The notes under the pieces were generated by a model. The model was not told the origin of the DNA and searched no databases. It saw only the letters and a program-made list of their open reading frames with translations. Below are positions 8,582 through 16,657 of a stretch of 43,486 bases of DNA, piece after piece. Origin of the DNA: Lachnospiraceae bacterium (GTDB lineage: Bacteria; Bacillota; Clostridia; Lachnospirales; Lachnospiraceae); assembly GCA_029063085.1 (NCBI GenBank), contig JAIDOW010000044.1, forward strand, positions 1 to 43,486, read 5' to 3'. The position numbers were made by a program, and so were the translations under genes. Each line of letters starts with the position of its first letter. Position 1 is the first letter of the stretch.

Positions 8582-8842
8582 TTGACAGATGCAGGTTATC
8601 CCAATTGGTGGGCAGATATGCCACAGGTTCTTTACAGCTTTTTTGATGAGTATGATTTGTCCGGTAAGACGATTATTCCATTTAATGTTCATAATGGAAG
8701 CCGTTTTTCCGGAACGATTGAGACTATACAGGAATTAGAGCCGGGGGCAACAGTAATTACCGATGGCTTCACTGTTAATGAAAAGGATGTGCCGGATGCA
8801 GCAGAAGATGTTGCAAACTGGCTGACTACGCTTAATTATTAA
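8582..8842 (+). pseudogene. Flavodoxin, 3' fragment only
   Basis: The reading frame encodes the C-terminal half of a flavodoxin: GYPNWWADMP, EYDLSGKTIIPFNVH, then a helix ending in ANWLTTLNY. The N-terminal half with the FMN phosphate loop is missing. In-frame sequence before GYPNWW is a phenylalanine-rich stretch that runs back to a stop at 8555-8557, not flavodoxin, so homology breaks near 8590. No ribosome site fits the nominal TTG start. The break lies about 190 bases after the recombinase operon. The simplest reading is that the mobile element inserted into, or recombined with, a flavodoxin gene. The intact double flavodoxin gene downstream is its probable relative. Confidence 0.75.
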
Positions 8843-8977
8843 TAGCGTAGACCTCGCACATAATTATGCCAGACGGGAATCACTGCATGAATACTGTATA
8901 TTTAGGGTGGAAAAACTATTCCAAAAAGATAAATAATAAATTGTCTGGTAGTCGGTTTAGATAAAGGAGGATATGTT

Positions 8978-10321
8978 ATGGGAAACAGTAAAAAATGGAA
9001 AGAATCAGTATATATTTTGGGGGCACTTATTCTACTGATTGGATTGCTGTTTGTAGGACGGGCAGATGTATATGCAGCAGGCAAAAAAAAGGCGTTAAAT
9101 GTTACGAATATTTCTCTTTCTGTCGGACAAAGCAGGAAGCTTAGTGTATCGAATACAAAAAAGGTGAAATGGATTTCATCTAAAAAGTCAGTTGTAAGTG
9201 TTAGTAAAAAAGGGAAAATCAAGGCAAAGAAAGCCGGAAAGGCAACGATAACAGCAAATGTTTCAGGGAAAAAACTGAAATGTAACGTGATTGTCAATAA
9301 ACCGTCTGTGGAGAAAAAAGATATTCTTATTGTATATTTTTCTCAAACCGGCACAACACAAGCTGTGGCAAAAAAGCTGCAAAAATTAACAGGTGGAGAT
9401 TTACTGCGGATTAGAGAAAAGGACAAATATACCAGCAATTATGATAAGCTGACAAAAATAGCGAAAAAGGAAATAAGAAAGAATGCAAGACCAAAGATTA
9501 CGACGGAAGCACGGAATATGAAATCATATGATGTAATCTATGTAGGTTATCCGATATGGTGGGGAACTACACCAAGGGTAGTGAATACTTTTCTTGAAAA
9601 ATATGATCTTGCAGGAAAGACAGTGATCCCGTTTTGTACCAGTGGTGGCAGTGATATAGATGGCAGTCTTCCTGATTTGAAAAAATCATGCGAGGGTGCA
9701 ACATTTAAAGAAGGTTATACAGCAGATACCGGGAGCATGGCAGAGATTAGAAAGTGGCTTACGCAAATTGGAGAATTAGGAAATACGGCTGAAAATTCGG
9801 AACCACCAAAGACCCCAGAGCCAACCCCAACCCCGTTACCGTCTGGAAATGGCAAAATATTGGTAGCTTATTTTTCATGGAGTGGTACAAGTGAAAGGAT
9901 TGCTCAAAATATTATTGCCCAGACCGGAGCAGATTCTTTCCGTATCGAAAGAGAAACTCCATATAGCACAGATTATACAGAGACTGCATATGGAGATGCA
10001 AAGACAGAGGCGGATAATAATGCAAGACCTCCGATAAAAAATCCACTGGCTTCGGTTGCACAATATGACAAAATCATCTTGTGTTATCCAATCTGGTGGC
10101 ATACTGCTCCAATGACAGTGGGAACTTTTTTGGAAAGCTATGATTTGAGTGGAAAGCATATTTATCCGGTCTCACAGTCAGCTTCAATGGATAGGACACA
10201 GTATAATCAGTCTGTTGCATTTATTAAAGAATGTGCAAAAGGGGCAGCTGTTGATGATGGTATATTTTCAAAAAATAATACGGATATCAGCACATATATA
10301 GAGAATACAGTACTAAAATAA
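8978..10321 (+). CDS. Secreted Big2-like protein with two flavodoxin domains
   Basis: A 447-residue exported flavoprotein. AAAGGAGG (8963-8970) sets the ATG. A signal peptide ends near Ala34 (VYAAG). Residues about 38-107 are a lysine-rich Big2-type domain (AKKAGKATITA). Flavodoxin domain 1 (about 112-265) has YFSQTGTTQ and GYPIWWGTTP. A Pro/Thr-rich linker (about 266-288, PEPTPTPLP) follows. Flavodoxin domain 2 (about 290-446) has YFSWSGTSERIAQ and CYPIWWHTAP. Each domain keeps an FMN phosphate-binding loop and a WW isoalloxazine loop. Flavodoxins are usually cytosolic; two FMN sites tethered outside the membrane suggest envelope electron transfer. It is followed by a lipoprotein hydrolase and a DUF4405 protein, probably in the same operon. 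Confidence 0.85.
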   Translation: MGNSKKWKESVYILGALILLIGLLFVGRADVYAAGKKKALNVTNISLSVGQSRKLSVSNTKKVKWISSKKSVVSVSKKGKIKAKKAGKATITANVSGKKLKCNVIVNKPSVEKKDILIVYFSQTGTTQAVAKKLQKLTGGDLLRIREKDKYTSNYDKLTKIAKKEIRKNARPKITTEARNMKSYDVIYVGYPIWWGTTPRVVNTFLEKYDLAGKTVIPFCTSGGSDIDGSLPDLKKSCEGATFKEGYTADTGSMAEIRKWLTQIGELGNTAENSEPPKTPEPTPTPLPSGNGKILVAYFSWSGTSERIAQNIIAQTGADSFRIERETPYSTDYTETAYGDAKTEADNNARPPIKNPLASVAQYDKIILCYPIWWHTAPMTVGTFLESYDLSGKHIYPVSQSASMDRTQYNQSVAFIKECAKGAAVDDGIFSKNNTDISTYIENTVLK

Positions 10322-10353
10322 GCCTGGTACAGTGAATAATGGAGGCAGACAGA

Positions 10354-11280
10354 ATGAAGAAAAAAGGAATAGTCTTATTCTGCGTAGGGCTTATGATTTT
10401 GATATTTACAGCATGTGAACAACAAAAGGATGCGGCTTCCACTTCGGATGATATACAGAATAAAACCGTTTTAGAAGAGAACAATTCTTTAGAAGAAGCT
10501 TCTGAAATTATAGATAGTACAGTTTTTGTTAATGATGCTGGCATTAAGAATGAAAGTAGCCTTTTACCGATGAAAAATGGATTTGTCACAGCACAGATTT
10601 TGAGTGGAAACAATGGTGATATTCATTATAGTTATTATTTACCTGAGAACTATAATGATAATAAGAACTATCCGATGGTTGTGGTAATGCCGGGATACGA
10701 CAAAATGTGGTTTGGCGAGGATTCTTCAGGAACTAATCTGGATTGGGAAGGCGTACTTTCATGGACTGAATTAGATGAGGATATTATTGTGGTTTCTGCA
10801 CAGCTTACTGATTGGGGTGAAAATTCAGCACGGCAGGCTGTCCAGCTGACAGAGTATTTCCTTGAAAATTTTCCGGTTGATCCGAACAGGGTGTATGCAG
10901 CAGGATATTCTGCTGGAGGGGAAACCATGTCCCAGGCAGTAGCTATGCGTCCTGACTTGTTTGCAGCTTATTTACATGGAGCTTCCCAATGGGATGGTAC
11001 ATATGAAATGATTGCAAAAAATAGAGTTGCTGTATATATATTTATGGCAGAAAATGATGAATATTATGGCTCTCAGAAGGCAAGAGATGCTTATGACAAC
11101 CTACATGATGCCTATGAGAATGCAGGACTGTCAGATTCTCAGATAGATGAGGTATTAAAGTTGGAGATTCCGGATAACGAATACTTTAACAGCCGTGGGA
11201 TTTATAACTATCATGGTGGCGGAAGCATTCTGTTTGAAGACGAATCGATTCTGAATTGGATTCTTTTACAGGAGAAATAG
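10354..11280 (+). CDS. Lipoprotein alpha/beta hydrolase (esterase-like)
   Basis: A 308-residue lipid-anchored hydrolase. The ATG at 10354 is chosen because GGAGG lies at 10341-10345; the upstream ATG at 10339 has no site. The lipobox LIFTAC gives Cys21. The catalytic domain (about 75-305) is an alpha/beta hydrolase of the esterase or polyhydroxybutyrate-depolymerase type. The candidate triad is Ser186 in GYSAGGE, Asp235 in MAENDEYYG and His287 in YNYHGGG, all in the expected order. It lies 32 bases after the double flavodoxin gene and 40 before the DUF4405 gene. The substrate is unknown; a surface ester (polysaccharide acetyl or feruloyl group) is plausible. A link to the redox neighbours is not evident. 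Confidence 0.8.
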   Translation: MKKKGIVLFCVGLMILIFTACEQQKDAASTSDDIQNKTVLEENNSLEEASEIIDSTVFVNDAGIKNESSLLPMKNGFVTAQILSGNNGDIHYSYYLPENYNDNKNYPMVVVMPGYDKMWFGEDSSGTNLDWEGVLSWTELDEDIIVVSAQLTDWGENSARQAVQLTEYFLENFPVDPNRVYAAGYSAGGETMSQAVAMRPDLFAAYLHGASQWDGTYEMIAKNRVAVYIFMAENDEYYGSQKARDAYDNLHDAYENAGLSDSQIDEVLKLEIPDNEYFNSRGIYNYHGGGSILFEDESILNWILLQEK

Positions 11281-11320
11281 AAGCATTATTCATTAAGAAT
11301 ATGAAAAGGAGACAGCTGGC

Positions 11321-12010
11321 ATGAGAAGAAAAATAGTTTTGAAAATAGCAGTTGATATTGGAATGACAGTTATCTTATTGCTGTTGATGGCTTATGAGCT
11401 GATTGGACAGGCCGTGCATGAATGGCTTGGCATTGGAATGTTTCTGTTATTTGTTGTGCACCATATTTTAAATAGCAAATGGAGCGGTAATGTACTGAAA
11501 GGAAAATACACGGTTTATCGTGTGTTGCAGACAGTGCTTGTAGTGTTAGTGCTAGTTTCCATGTTGGGATCCATGGTCAGCGGAGTTATTCTTTCACGTC
11601 ATGTATTGTCGTTTCTGCCGATTAAAGGTGGGCATTCTTTTGCACGAACTATACATATGATTTCTGGCTATTGGGGTTTTGTGTCGATGAGTCTGCACCT
11701 TGGTTTTCACTGGAGCATAATGATGGGAGTGGCAAAGAAAATGGTAGGCAGATCATACGCCTCCTATAAGTGGCTGCTCCGTGGAATTGCTGTGATAATT
11801 GCAGGATACGGATTATATGCGTTTATCCGGCGTGATATCGGAAGCTATATGTTATTGAAAAGCCGGTTCGTGTTTTTCGATTTTGAAGAGCCATTTGTGA
11901 TGTTTCTTACAGACTATATGGCAGCCATGGGATTGTTCGTGTTTACAGGGCATTATTTATCTGAATGGCTGAAACGATTACAATATAAGAAAAAGTATAC
12001 TGTAAGCTGA
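11321..12010 (+). CDS. DUF4405 cytochrome b-like membrane protein
   Basis: A 229-residue integral membrane protein with about five hydrophobic segments (approximately 8-28, 34-50, 66-90, 105-130, 150-170, plus a further C-terminal one near 200). Histidines at membrane positions, in FVVHHILN and in SLHLGFHW, are candidate haem ligands, as expected for DUF4405 proteins, which resemble the b-type cytochrome of formate dehydrogenase and ferric reductase-like proteins. AAAGGAG precedes the ATG. It follows the secreted double flavodoxin and the lipoprotein, and a strong terminator closes the operon. I infer that it could pass electrons across the membrane to the external flavodoxins, but this is untested. 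Confidence 0.72.
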   Translation: MRRKIVLKIAVDIGMTVILLLLMAYELIGQAVHEWLGIGMFLLFVVHHILNSKWSGNVLKGKYTVYRVLQTVLVVLVLVSMLGSMVSGVILSRHVLSFLPIKGGHSFARTIHMISGYWGFVSMSLHLGFHWSIMMGVAKKMVGRSYASYKWLLRGIAVIIAGYGLYAFIRRDIGSYMLLKSRFVFFDFEEPFVMFLTDYMAAMGLFVFTGHYLSEWLKRLQYKKKYTVS

Positions 12011-12113
12011 GATTCTTAACTGCATGGATTTATTTTAAGTACCAGATGATAAAATACCTTTTTGGGGAAATCTTGAGTGAATAGTGCTGGATATAGAATG
12101 AATGATTTTAGAA

Positions 12114-12139
12114 GAGAGGCAAAATGTCTCTCTTTTTAT
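12114..12139 (+). terminator. Rho-independent terminator
   Basis: A perfect 7-bp stem AAGAGAG/CTCTCTT (12114-12120 and 12130-12136) with a T run closes the 8978-12010 operon. The nominal start of the downstream open frame (12102) lies before this hairpin, which argues against that frame being a normal gene. Confidence 0.75.
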
Positions 12140-12165
12140 TTGCGCGGAAGGCATAAGCCAAGCTG
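12135..12165 (+). repeat. 31-bp dispersed repeat, copy 1
   Basis: The sequence TTTTTATTTGCGCGGAA and its continuation to 12165 matches 28 of 31 positions with 18472-18502. Both copies begin inside the T run of a terminator. This may be an intergenic repeat family or the degraded start of a once-duplicated gene. Confidence 0.65.
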
Positions 12166-12518
12166 GAATGTTTGCTGACGGAAGGGTAATTGTACCGGAA
12201 GATGTGGTTTTGTTGTATGATTCCTTTCAGGGTAAGGAATTTGAGGAAGACAGAAAAAGGATTGGCTATATAGTATGCTGTCTGCGAGCAGTAGCAAACT
12301 TATACGGAATTGTGCCATTTTCTGTTTTTATGAAACTCGCATTAGCAAATCCTTCGTTGCAGATAGAAGAAGAGGTAAAAGCTATAATTGCCAATATACC
12401 ATCGGAGGCAAATGAATGTGTGTTGGTGAATGATATAATTGATAGAAAGGAAAATGGATGCGGAGACAGAGGAAGCGGAGAGGGCATGTGCAGTTATCCC
12501 AATGCAGATTTCCGATGA
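12141..12518 (+). pseudogene. Degraded ORF, function not recognised
   Basis: The frame is open here and its middle looks like real protein: DVVLLYDSFQGKEFEEDRKR, then a helical segment YIVCCLRAVANLYGIVPFSV and a further helix. The nominal start codon lies upstream of a terminator and there is no ribosome site. The last 25 residues (RKENGCGDRGSGEG) look out of frame, and a stop follows. I read this as a remnant that has lost its start and been frameshifted near 12440. The helical pattern recalls SEC-C/YecA-associated proteins, but I cannot place it. Confidence 0.5.
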
Positions 12519-12735
12519 TTGTCAAATGCAGGATATCCTTTAATGTTTTTGATGAGTAGGGATTGGTATTGGAAGATGAAAGCCAGCTTAATAGGTTGAT
12601 GCAGTGGATGGACGGCAAAATATTGTTTTACCAGGGTCTATACATATGAGGGACATTCCTATGTGATTGCGATTTTAGGAAGTTCAGGGGACGGAGCACG
12701 TTTTAGTGATGCACATTTTAAAGAAATTATCTGCT
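12519..12735 (+). pseudogene. Remnant coding sequence
   Basis: There is no intact ORF. A short stretch near 12640-12735 translates as YVIAILGSSGDGARFSDAHF before a stop near 12750, and looks like the tail of a real protein, possibly a serine hydrolase or carboxypeptidase-like domain. Together with 12141-12518 it makes about 600 bases of decayed genes between two active units. Confidence 0.35.
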
Positions 12736-12763
12736 TGAAAAAAGCCTGAAATTTGTTATAATT
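12736..12763 (+). promoter_or_regulatory. Promoter for the coiled-coil gene
   Basis: TTGAAA (12736-12741) and TATAAT (12758-12763) are separated by 16 bp, 37 bases before the TTG start at 12801. Confidence 0.65.
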
Positions 12764-12800
12764 TTAATAGTGCAGAGAGAAATATTAGGGAGGAATCAAA

Positions 12801-13217
12801 TTGACAGATAATGAAATACTGCTTGCAATGTCTAATATGCTTGATCCTATTAGAGAAGATGTTCTGAATATTCGGGAAGGTCTTAGGGACGTCAAAGAAG
12901 ATGTACAGAATTTGAAGGAAGATGTACAGAATGTCAAGGAAGATATGCAGAATTTGAAGGAAGATGTACAGAATTTGAAAGAAGATATGCAGACTGTCAA
13001 AGAAGATGTTCAGGATATCAAAGTTCGGGTAAAGAAGATTGAGATAACTCAGGAAAATGAAATATTGCCGCGGCTGAATACAATAGAATCCTGTTATACT
13101 TCAACGTATGGAAGATATAAAGATAGTGTTGAGGATTATGCTGTAATGAAGCAGGATATGGCGATTGTTAAAAAGGTTGTGGCAGAACATTCGGAGAAAT
13201 TGCAAAGGATAGGTTGA
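12801..13217 (+). CDS. Coiled-coil protein with heptad repeats
   Basis: A 138-residue protein. The start is TTG at 12801, with GGGAGG at 12788-12793. Residues about 25-80 are a perfect heptad array (V/L-K-E-D-V/M-Q-N/T repeats), encoded by near-identical 21-bp DNA units (about 12885-13020). This predicts a long parallel coiled coil. The remaining part is also helical. There is no signal peptide or membrane segment. Similar small coiled-coil proteins are common in Lachnospiraceae and have no assigned role. It has its own promoter and terminator, so it is transcribed alone. The repeat array may vary in copy number between strains by slippage. Confidence 0.8.
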   Translation: MTDNEILLAMSNMLDPIREDVLNIREGLRDVKEDVQNLKEDVQNVKEDMQNLKEDVQNLKEDMQTVKEDVQDIKVRVKKIEITQENEILPRLNTIESCYTSTYGRYKDSVEDYAVMKQDMAIVKKVVAEHSEKLQRIG

Positions 13218-13235
13218 TAAGCAGATGATTAAAAG

Positions 13236-13281
13236 AAGTGTATAGGTTACTAACTAAAAAACTTATACACTTTGTTTTTTT
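13236..13281 (+). terminator. Rho-independent terminator
   Basis: An inverted repeat AAGTGTATA/TATACACTT (13236-13244 and 13264-13272) is followed by a T run, closing the coiled-coil gene. Confidence 0.8.
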
Positions 13282-13353
13282 ATGTAAGATATAGTAATAT
13301 GAAATGTAGAGCTGCGTGTACGAATTAGAGTAACTGTTTTCAGAAATCCATGG

Positions 13354-13359
13354 TATAAT
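13354..13359 (+). promoter_or_regulatory. -10 element upstream of hemerythrin-receiver gene
   Basis: A consensus TATAAT lies 84 bases before the ATG at 13443. The matching -35 (near 13331) is weak, so an activator or an alternative sigma factor may be needed. Confidence 0.5.
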
Positions 13360-13442
13360 GAAAAATTATTTGTTCACAAGGTTTCTGAGAATATAAAATA
13401 TTACAGTAATAATAATCTTGACGGCGATAAAGGAGGAAGGGT

Positions 13443-14804
13443 ATGGAAAATCAGCTGGTATGGAAAGATCGGTTTAATATTGGTGTGGAGGTTATTGATA
13501 AGGAGCATAAGAAACTTTTTAAGATCATTAACAAGCTTTTTAACTTTGGGGAGGATGAAGAGAAAAGCCAATGGGTCTGCCAGGAAGGAATTAAATATTT
13601 CAAGGATCATGCGGTTAAGCATTTTGCAGATGAAGAAGAATATATGGAGTCCATTCATTACAGTGGATTAGAAATGCATAAGCGTATTCATGACGATTTT
13701 CGGGAGAAGACGATTCCTGCATTGGAAAAGGAACTGGAACAGACGGAGTATTCTCCGGATGCGGTTAGTCATTTTCTGGGTGTCTGTACCGGCTGGCTGC
13801 TGGGACATACGCTGACAGATGATCGTGCCATTACAGGAGAAGCAACGAGCAAGTGGGACAATCTGCTGCCAGAGGAAGAGCATGCAGCTATACGGGAAGC
13901 GATTCTTCAGCTTGTATATGATATGTTTCAACTGGATTCCCAGGTAGTCAGTGAAAGTTATAGTGGTGAGAAGTTTGGAAAAGGAGTATATTATCGCTTA
14001 ATTTACGGTAATAAAGAGGGCAAAAAGTGGGAGACGATCTTGGTGTTCGAGGAAAAACTGCTGATCAATACGGTGGGCAAGATGATGGGAGTTAAAACGG
14101 ACAAGGTCAATATGGTGCTTGTAAATGCTGTTCGATATACCGCAAGGCAGTTTGTAAATTGTATTATGGAAAATTTCTCTGCTGCGGATGAGTACGAAAT
14201 AAAGGCAGAAAACCTGCTGACATATGAGCAGTTTAAAAAAGTGTTTGAGAGAGAGAATCCACAGTTTAGTCTGTTGTTTGATACCGGTAAGGGATATTTT
14301 GCATATTGTATCATTGCACCTCATTTAAAGGAAAGTGGAATCGGAACTTCCATTCAGGCGGAAAATGCATTGACAGAGATAGAAAAGTATCTTAAGAAGA
14401 ATGAAATGCAGCAAAAAGAAATAAGCAGGAAGAAGAAAATACTTGTGGTAGATGATTCACAGGTTATATTACAGGCAATGAATGAGCTTTTGAGTGAAAC
14501 TTATGAGATTACAAGTGTTAATTCCGGCCTATCAGCTATCAGAAGTCTTACACTGAACAGACCGGATTTGATTTTGCTGGACTATGAAATGCCGGTGTGC
14601 GATGGAAAACAGGTACTGGAAATGATTCGTTCAGAGAAAGATTTTGCGGATATTGCGGTCATTTTTCTTACCGGGAGGGTGGATAAGGAGAGTGTCAAGC
14701 AGGTATTATCATTAAAACCGGCAGGGTATCTGTCAAAAAGCTTAAATCCTGCGGAGATTAAGAAGAATATTGATCATTATTTTGAAATCAGCAAGTCCTC
14801 CTGA
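13443..14804 (+). CDS. Hemerythrin - CheX-like - response receiver fusion
   Basis: A 453-residue signalling protein. Residues 1-135 are a bacteriohemerythrin domain with the di-iron ligand pattern His22, His60, Glu64, His79, His83, His122 and Asp127; it binds oxygen or senses iron/redox state. Residues about 170-310 resemble the CheX/CheC-type phosphatase or GGDEF-associated fold (YRLIYGN, LVNAVRYTARQFVNCIMENF). Residues 331-450 are a response-regulator receiver domain with acidic DD and phospho-acceptor Asp380 in LLDYEMP and Lys in YLSKS. It has no output DNA-binding domain. A strong AAAGGAGGAAGG ribosome site is present. It is probably an oxygen-sensing phospho-relay component linked to chemotaxis or c-di-GMP. 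The next gene is a ferredoxin. Confidence 0.85.
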   Translation: MENQLVWKDRFNIGVEVIDKEHKKLFKIINKLFNFGEDEEKSQWVCQEGIKYFKDHAVKHFADEEEYMESIHYSGLEMHKRIHDDFREKTIPALEKELEQTEYSPDAVSHFLGVCTGWLLGHTLTDDRAITGEATSKWDNLLPEEEHAAIREAILQLVYDMFQLDSQVVSESYSGEKFGKGVYYRLIYGNKEGKKWETILVFEEKLLINTVGKMMGVKTDKVNMVLVNAVRYTARQFVNCIMENFSAADEYEIKAENLLTYEQFKKVFERENPQFSLLFDTGKGYFAYCIIAPHLKESGIGTSIQAENALTEIEKYLKKNEMQQKEISRKKKILVVDDSQVILQAMNELLSETYEITSVNSGLSAIRSLTLNRPDLILLDYEMPVCDGKQVLEMIRSEKDFADIAVIFLTGRVDKESVKQVLSLKPAGYLSKSLNPAEIKKNIDHYFEISKSS

Positions 14805-14883
14805 TTTTGCTATTGATACATACATAGGATATTTGTTCTGGAAAAGACAGAATTGAATAAAATGCAATAGGAGGAGCAAGGCT

Positions 14884-15081
14884 GTGGAAAAAAGATTAAA
14901 TGTGATTGTAGAAAATTGCCCGCAAAATCATTCATGTCCATCGGTCAAAATATGTCCGGTGGGTGCATTGACACAGGAAGGTTTTTATGCACCTGTGGTG
15001 GATGACAGTAAATGCATCAGATGTGGGAAATGTGCAAATTTCTGTCCGAAACAGGCATTGGTTTTAGAGCAGAATGAATAA
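14884..15081 (+). CDS. Small 4Fe-4S ferredoxin
   Basis: A 65-residue iron-sulfur protein with two clusters of cysteines. The N-terminal set is C-P-x3-SC-PSVKIC-PVGA, and the C-terminal set is CIRCGKCANFCP, a classic 4Fe-4S binding motif. The start is GTG at 14884, with AGGAGG just upstream. Its size fits small two-cluster ferredoxins, although the first motif is not perfectly canonical, so the number of clusters is uncertain. It lies 79 bases after the hemerythrin-receiver gene and may be co-transcribed. It probably donates electrons to an oxygen-protection or ferritin-like protein nearby, which is an inference from position. Confidence 0.85.
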   Translation: MEKRLNVIVENCPQNHSCPSVKICPVGALTQEGFYAPVVDDSKCIRCGKCANFCPKQALVLEQNE

Positions 15082-15314
15082 CAGAAGCGGTGTTATAGTG
15101 ACAATGAGTGTAATGCAGCGAGTACTGATTCCTGAAAAGTTGCCAGAAAACATTCAAATAGAGCCCCACTTTTTGTGGTAGAGTCTACGTTAAGGTTGGA
15201 ATTAGATGTGCCACTGAGACAGGATAAATATCAGCAAGGAAAAGAAAAATAAATGCACATCATGGGAAAATGTCAATATATTATCTATAAAAGATAGTAT
15301 TAGGATAAGTGTAG
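15082..15314. other. Intergenic region, no gene seen
   Basis: A 233-base gap between the ferredoxin and ferritin-like genes. It holds only a short hairpin (CCCAC...GTGG near 15160-15180) and an AT-rich stretch near 15280-15300 that could carry the promoter of the next gene. No consensus -35/-10 pair is clear. Confidence 0.4.
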
Positions 15315-15866
15315 ATGGGAGAAAAAAGGAATACCCTAACCAATACCTGTGAGTTTTTCGGGGTAAGCCCGATTATGATGGATTTGCCGTATCCGCCGAT
15401 TCAGGTAAAAGAAAGAAATCAGGCCTATGCAAATCTGCTTAGTGTGGATTATTGTGGCTCAGTATCTGAGATGTCTGCAATTACGCAGTACATTAACAAT
15501 GAAAACCGGATGTCCAGTGAAAGATGCCCATTGGCAAAAACAATTTTAGGGATTGCCATGGCAGAAATGATCCATTTACAAAAGCTGGGAGAATTAATAT
15601 TTTTGCTTGGCGGGAATATCGACTTTATTGCAAGGCCAAGGAATGGTGCACCTAAGATGTGGACGCCGGAGTATCTGGCAATTCCGGGGAATATAGGGAA
15701 GATGCTGCTGGCTGATATTGAAGCTGAGAAAGCAGCAATCAATCAGTATCGAATGCACATAAAAATGATAAATGACGGGGGAATAAATGCAGTACTGGCA
15801 AGAATCATCAAGGATGAAGAATACCATATTATGATGTTGCAGACTTTGATGAAAGAATTATCGTAA
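15315..15866 (+). CDS. Ferritin-like di-iron / Mn-catalase-like protein
   Basis: A 183-residue four-helix-bundle protein. Helices carry the metal-ligand pattern of ferritin-like enzymes: SEMSAITQYINNENRM in helix 1, AEMIHLQKLGELI in helix 2 (E-x2-H), DIEAEKAAINQYRMHI in helix 3, and KDEEYHIMMLQTL in helix 4 (E-x2-H). The PYPPI...YANLLSVDYCGSVSE lead-in resembles manganese-catalase and CotJC-like families. The start at 15315 is uncertain because the ribosome site is weak; 15375 is an alternative ATG. It probably removes peroxide or oxygen, or stores iron. Its neighbours (hemerythrin, ferredoxin, carbonic anhydrase) support an oxidative-stress or gas-handling theme. Confidence 0.75.
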   Translation: MGEKRNTLTNTCEFFGVSPIMMDLPYPPIQVKERNQAYANLLSVDYCGSVSEMSAITQYINNENRMSSERCPLAKTILGIAMAEMIHLQKLGELIFLLGGNIDFIARPRNGAPKMWTPEYLAIPGNIGKMLLADIEAEKAAINQYRMHIKMINDGGINAVLARIIKDEEYHIMMLQTLMKELS

Positions 15867-16025
15867 AAAAGAGATGAAATTTTATGCTGTTTATGGTATG
15901 ATAAATACTACTAAAAAGTCGATGTGGTCCGATACAGTGTGTTGTATGAATCCTTATCTGTATATATGTTAGATTTTTATCACACTGTATTGGTACGGGG
16001 TTTTACGACAGAAATGGAGGAGATT

Positions 16026-16589
16026 ATGCAAAAAGAAAATTTATCTGCATCAGAGGCATTGGAAAAGTTAAAGAAAGGAAATCAGAGTTATTTAGCTGCC
16101 ACAACCAATTCAGGGGATATATCACCTAAGATCAGGCAGACTACTTGCGATGAAGGGCAGACCCCTTACGCAATTGTTGTAACATGTTCAGATTCCCGTG
16201 TAATTCCGGAAAGCATTTTTATGGCAGGAATCGGTGAATTGTTTGTAATTCGTGTAGCCGGTAATGTAATGGATAAGCATCAGTTAGGAAGTGTTGAATA
16301 TGCAGCTGATCATCTTGGTACCAATCTTGTAGTAGTATTGGGACATGAGCATTGTGGAGCAGTAGGAGCAGCAATGGGTGGTAATCCGGGCGGATACATC
16401 AAGTACATAACAGATGAGATTCGTGCAGCAATCGGGGAAGAAAAGGACGAATTCCGCGCATGCTGTTTAAATGTAGAACGAAGCGTAGCTGCCATTAAGA
16501 ATAGTCTTGGGATTAAAGATGGAGATAAGCTGAAGGTATGTGGAGCATTTTATCATATCGGCAGCGGCGAAGTTGAATTTTTAGATTAA
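16026..16589 (+). CDS. Beta-class carbonic anhydrase
   Basis: A 187-residue zinc enzyme that interconverts CO2 and bicarbonate in the cytoplasm. Zinc and active-site residues are visible: Cys54-Ser-Asp56-Ser-Arg58 (CSDSR) and His107-x2-Cys110 in GHEHCGAV. The GYIKYITDEIRAAI helix and the VCGAFYHIGSGEVEFL strand end are typical of the small plant-type beta family. The open frame extends upstream to 15924, but GGAGG at 16016-16020 places the start at the ATG at 16026. A TATGAT -10-like box lies near 15897. It is separated from the ferritin-like gene by about 160 bases and ends before a strong long hairpin. Confidence 0.93.
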   Translation: MQKENLSASEALEKLKKGNQSYLAATTNSGDISPKIRQTTCDEGQTPYAIVVTCSDSRVIPESIFMAGIGELFVIRVAGNVMDKHQLGSVEYAADHLGTNLVVVLGHEHCGAVGAAMGGNPGGYIKYITDEIRAAIGEEKDEFRACCLNVERSVAAIKNSLGIKDGDKLKVCGAFYHIGSGEVEFLD

Positions 16590-16657
16590 AGGGTATATGT
16601 GTCAGAGGTTTTGGGGCTGATATGCAGCTTTGAACCAATATGAAGATAATTTTAAGA

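Noticed and set aside
12102-12518. Intact 138-residue gene
   Set aside because: The start codon lies before a terminator hairpin within the same frame and the end looks frameshifted, so I list it as a remnant.
12885-13020. Regularly spaced repeats suggestive of a CRISPR array
   Set aside because: The 21-bp units are contiguous, in frame and encode coiled-coil heptads. There are no unique spacers and no cas genes.
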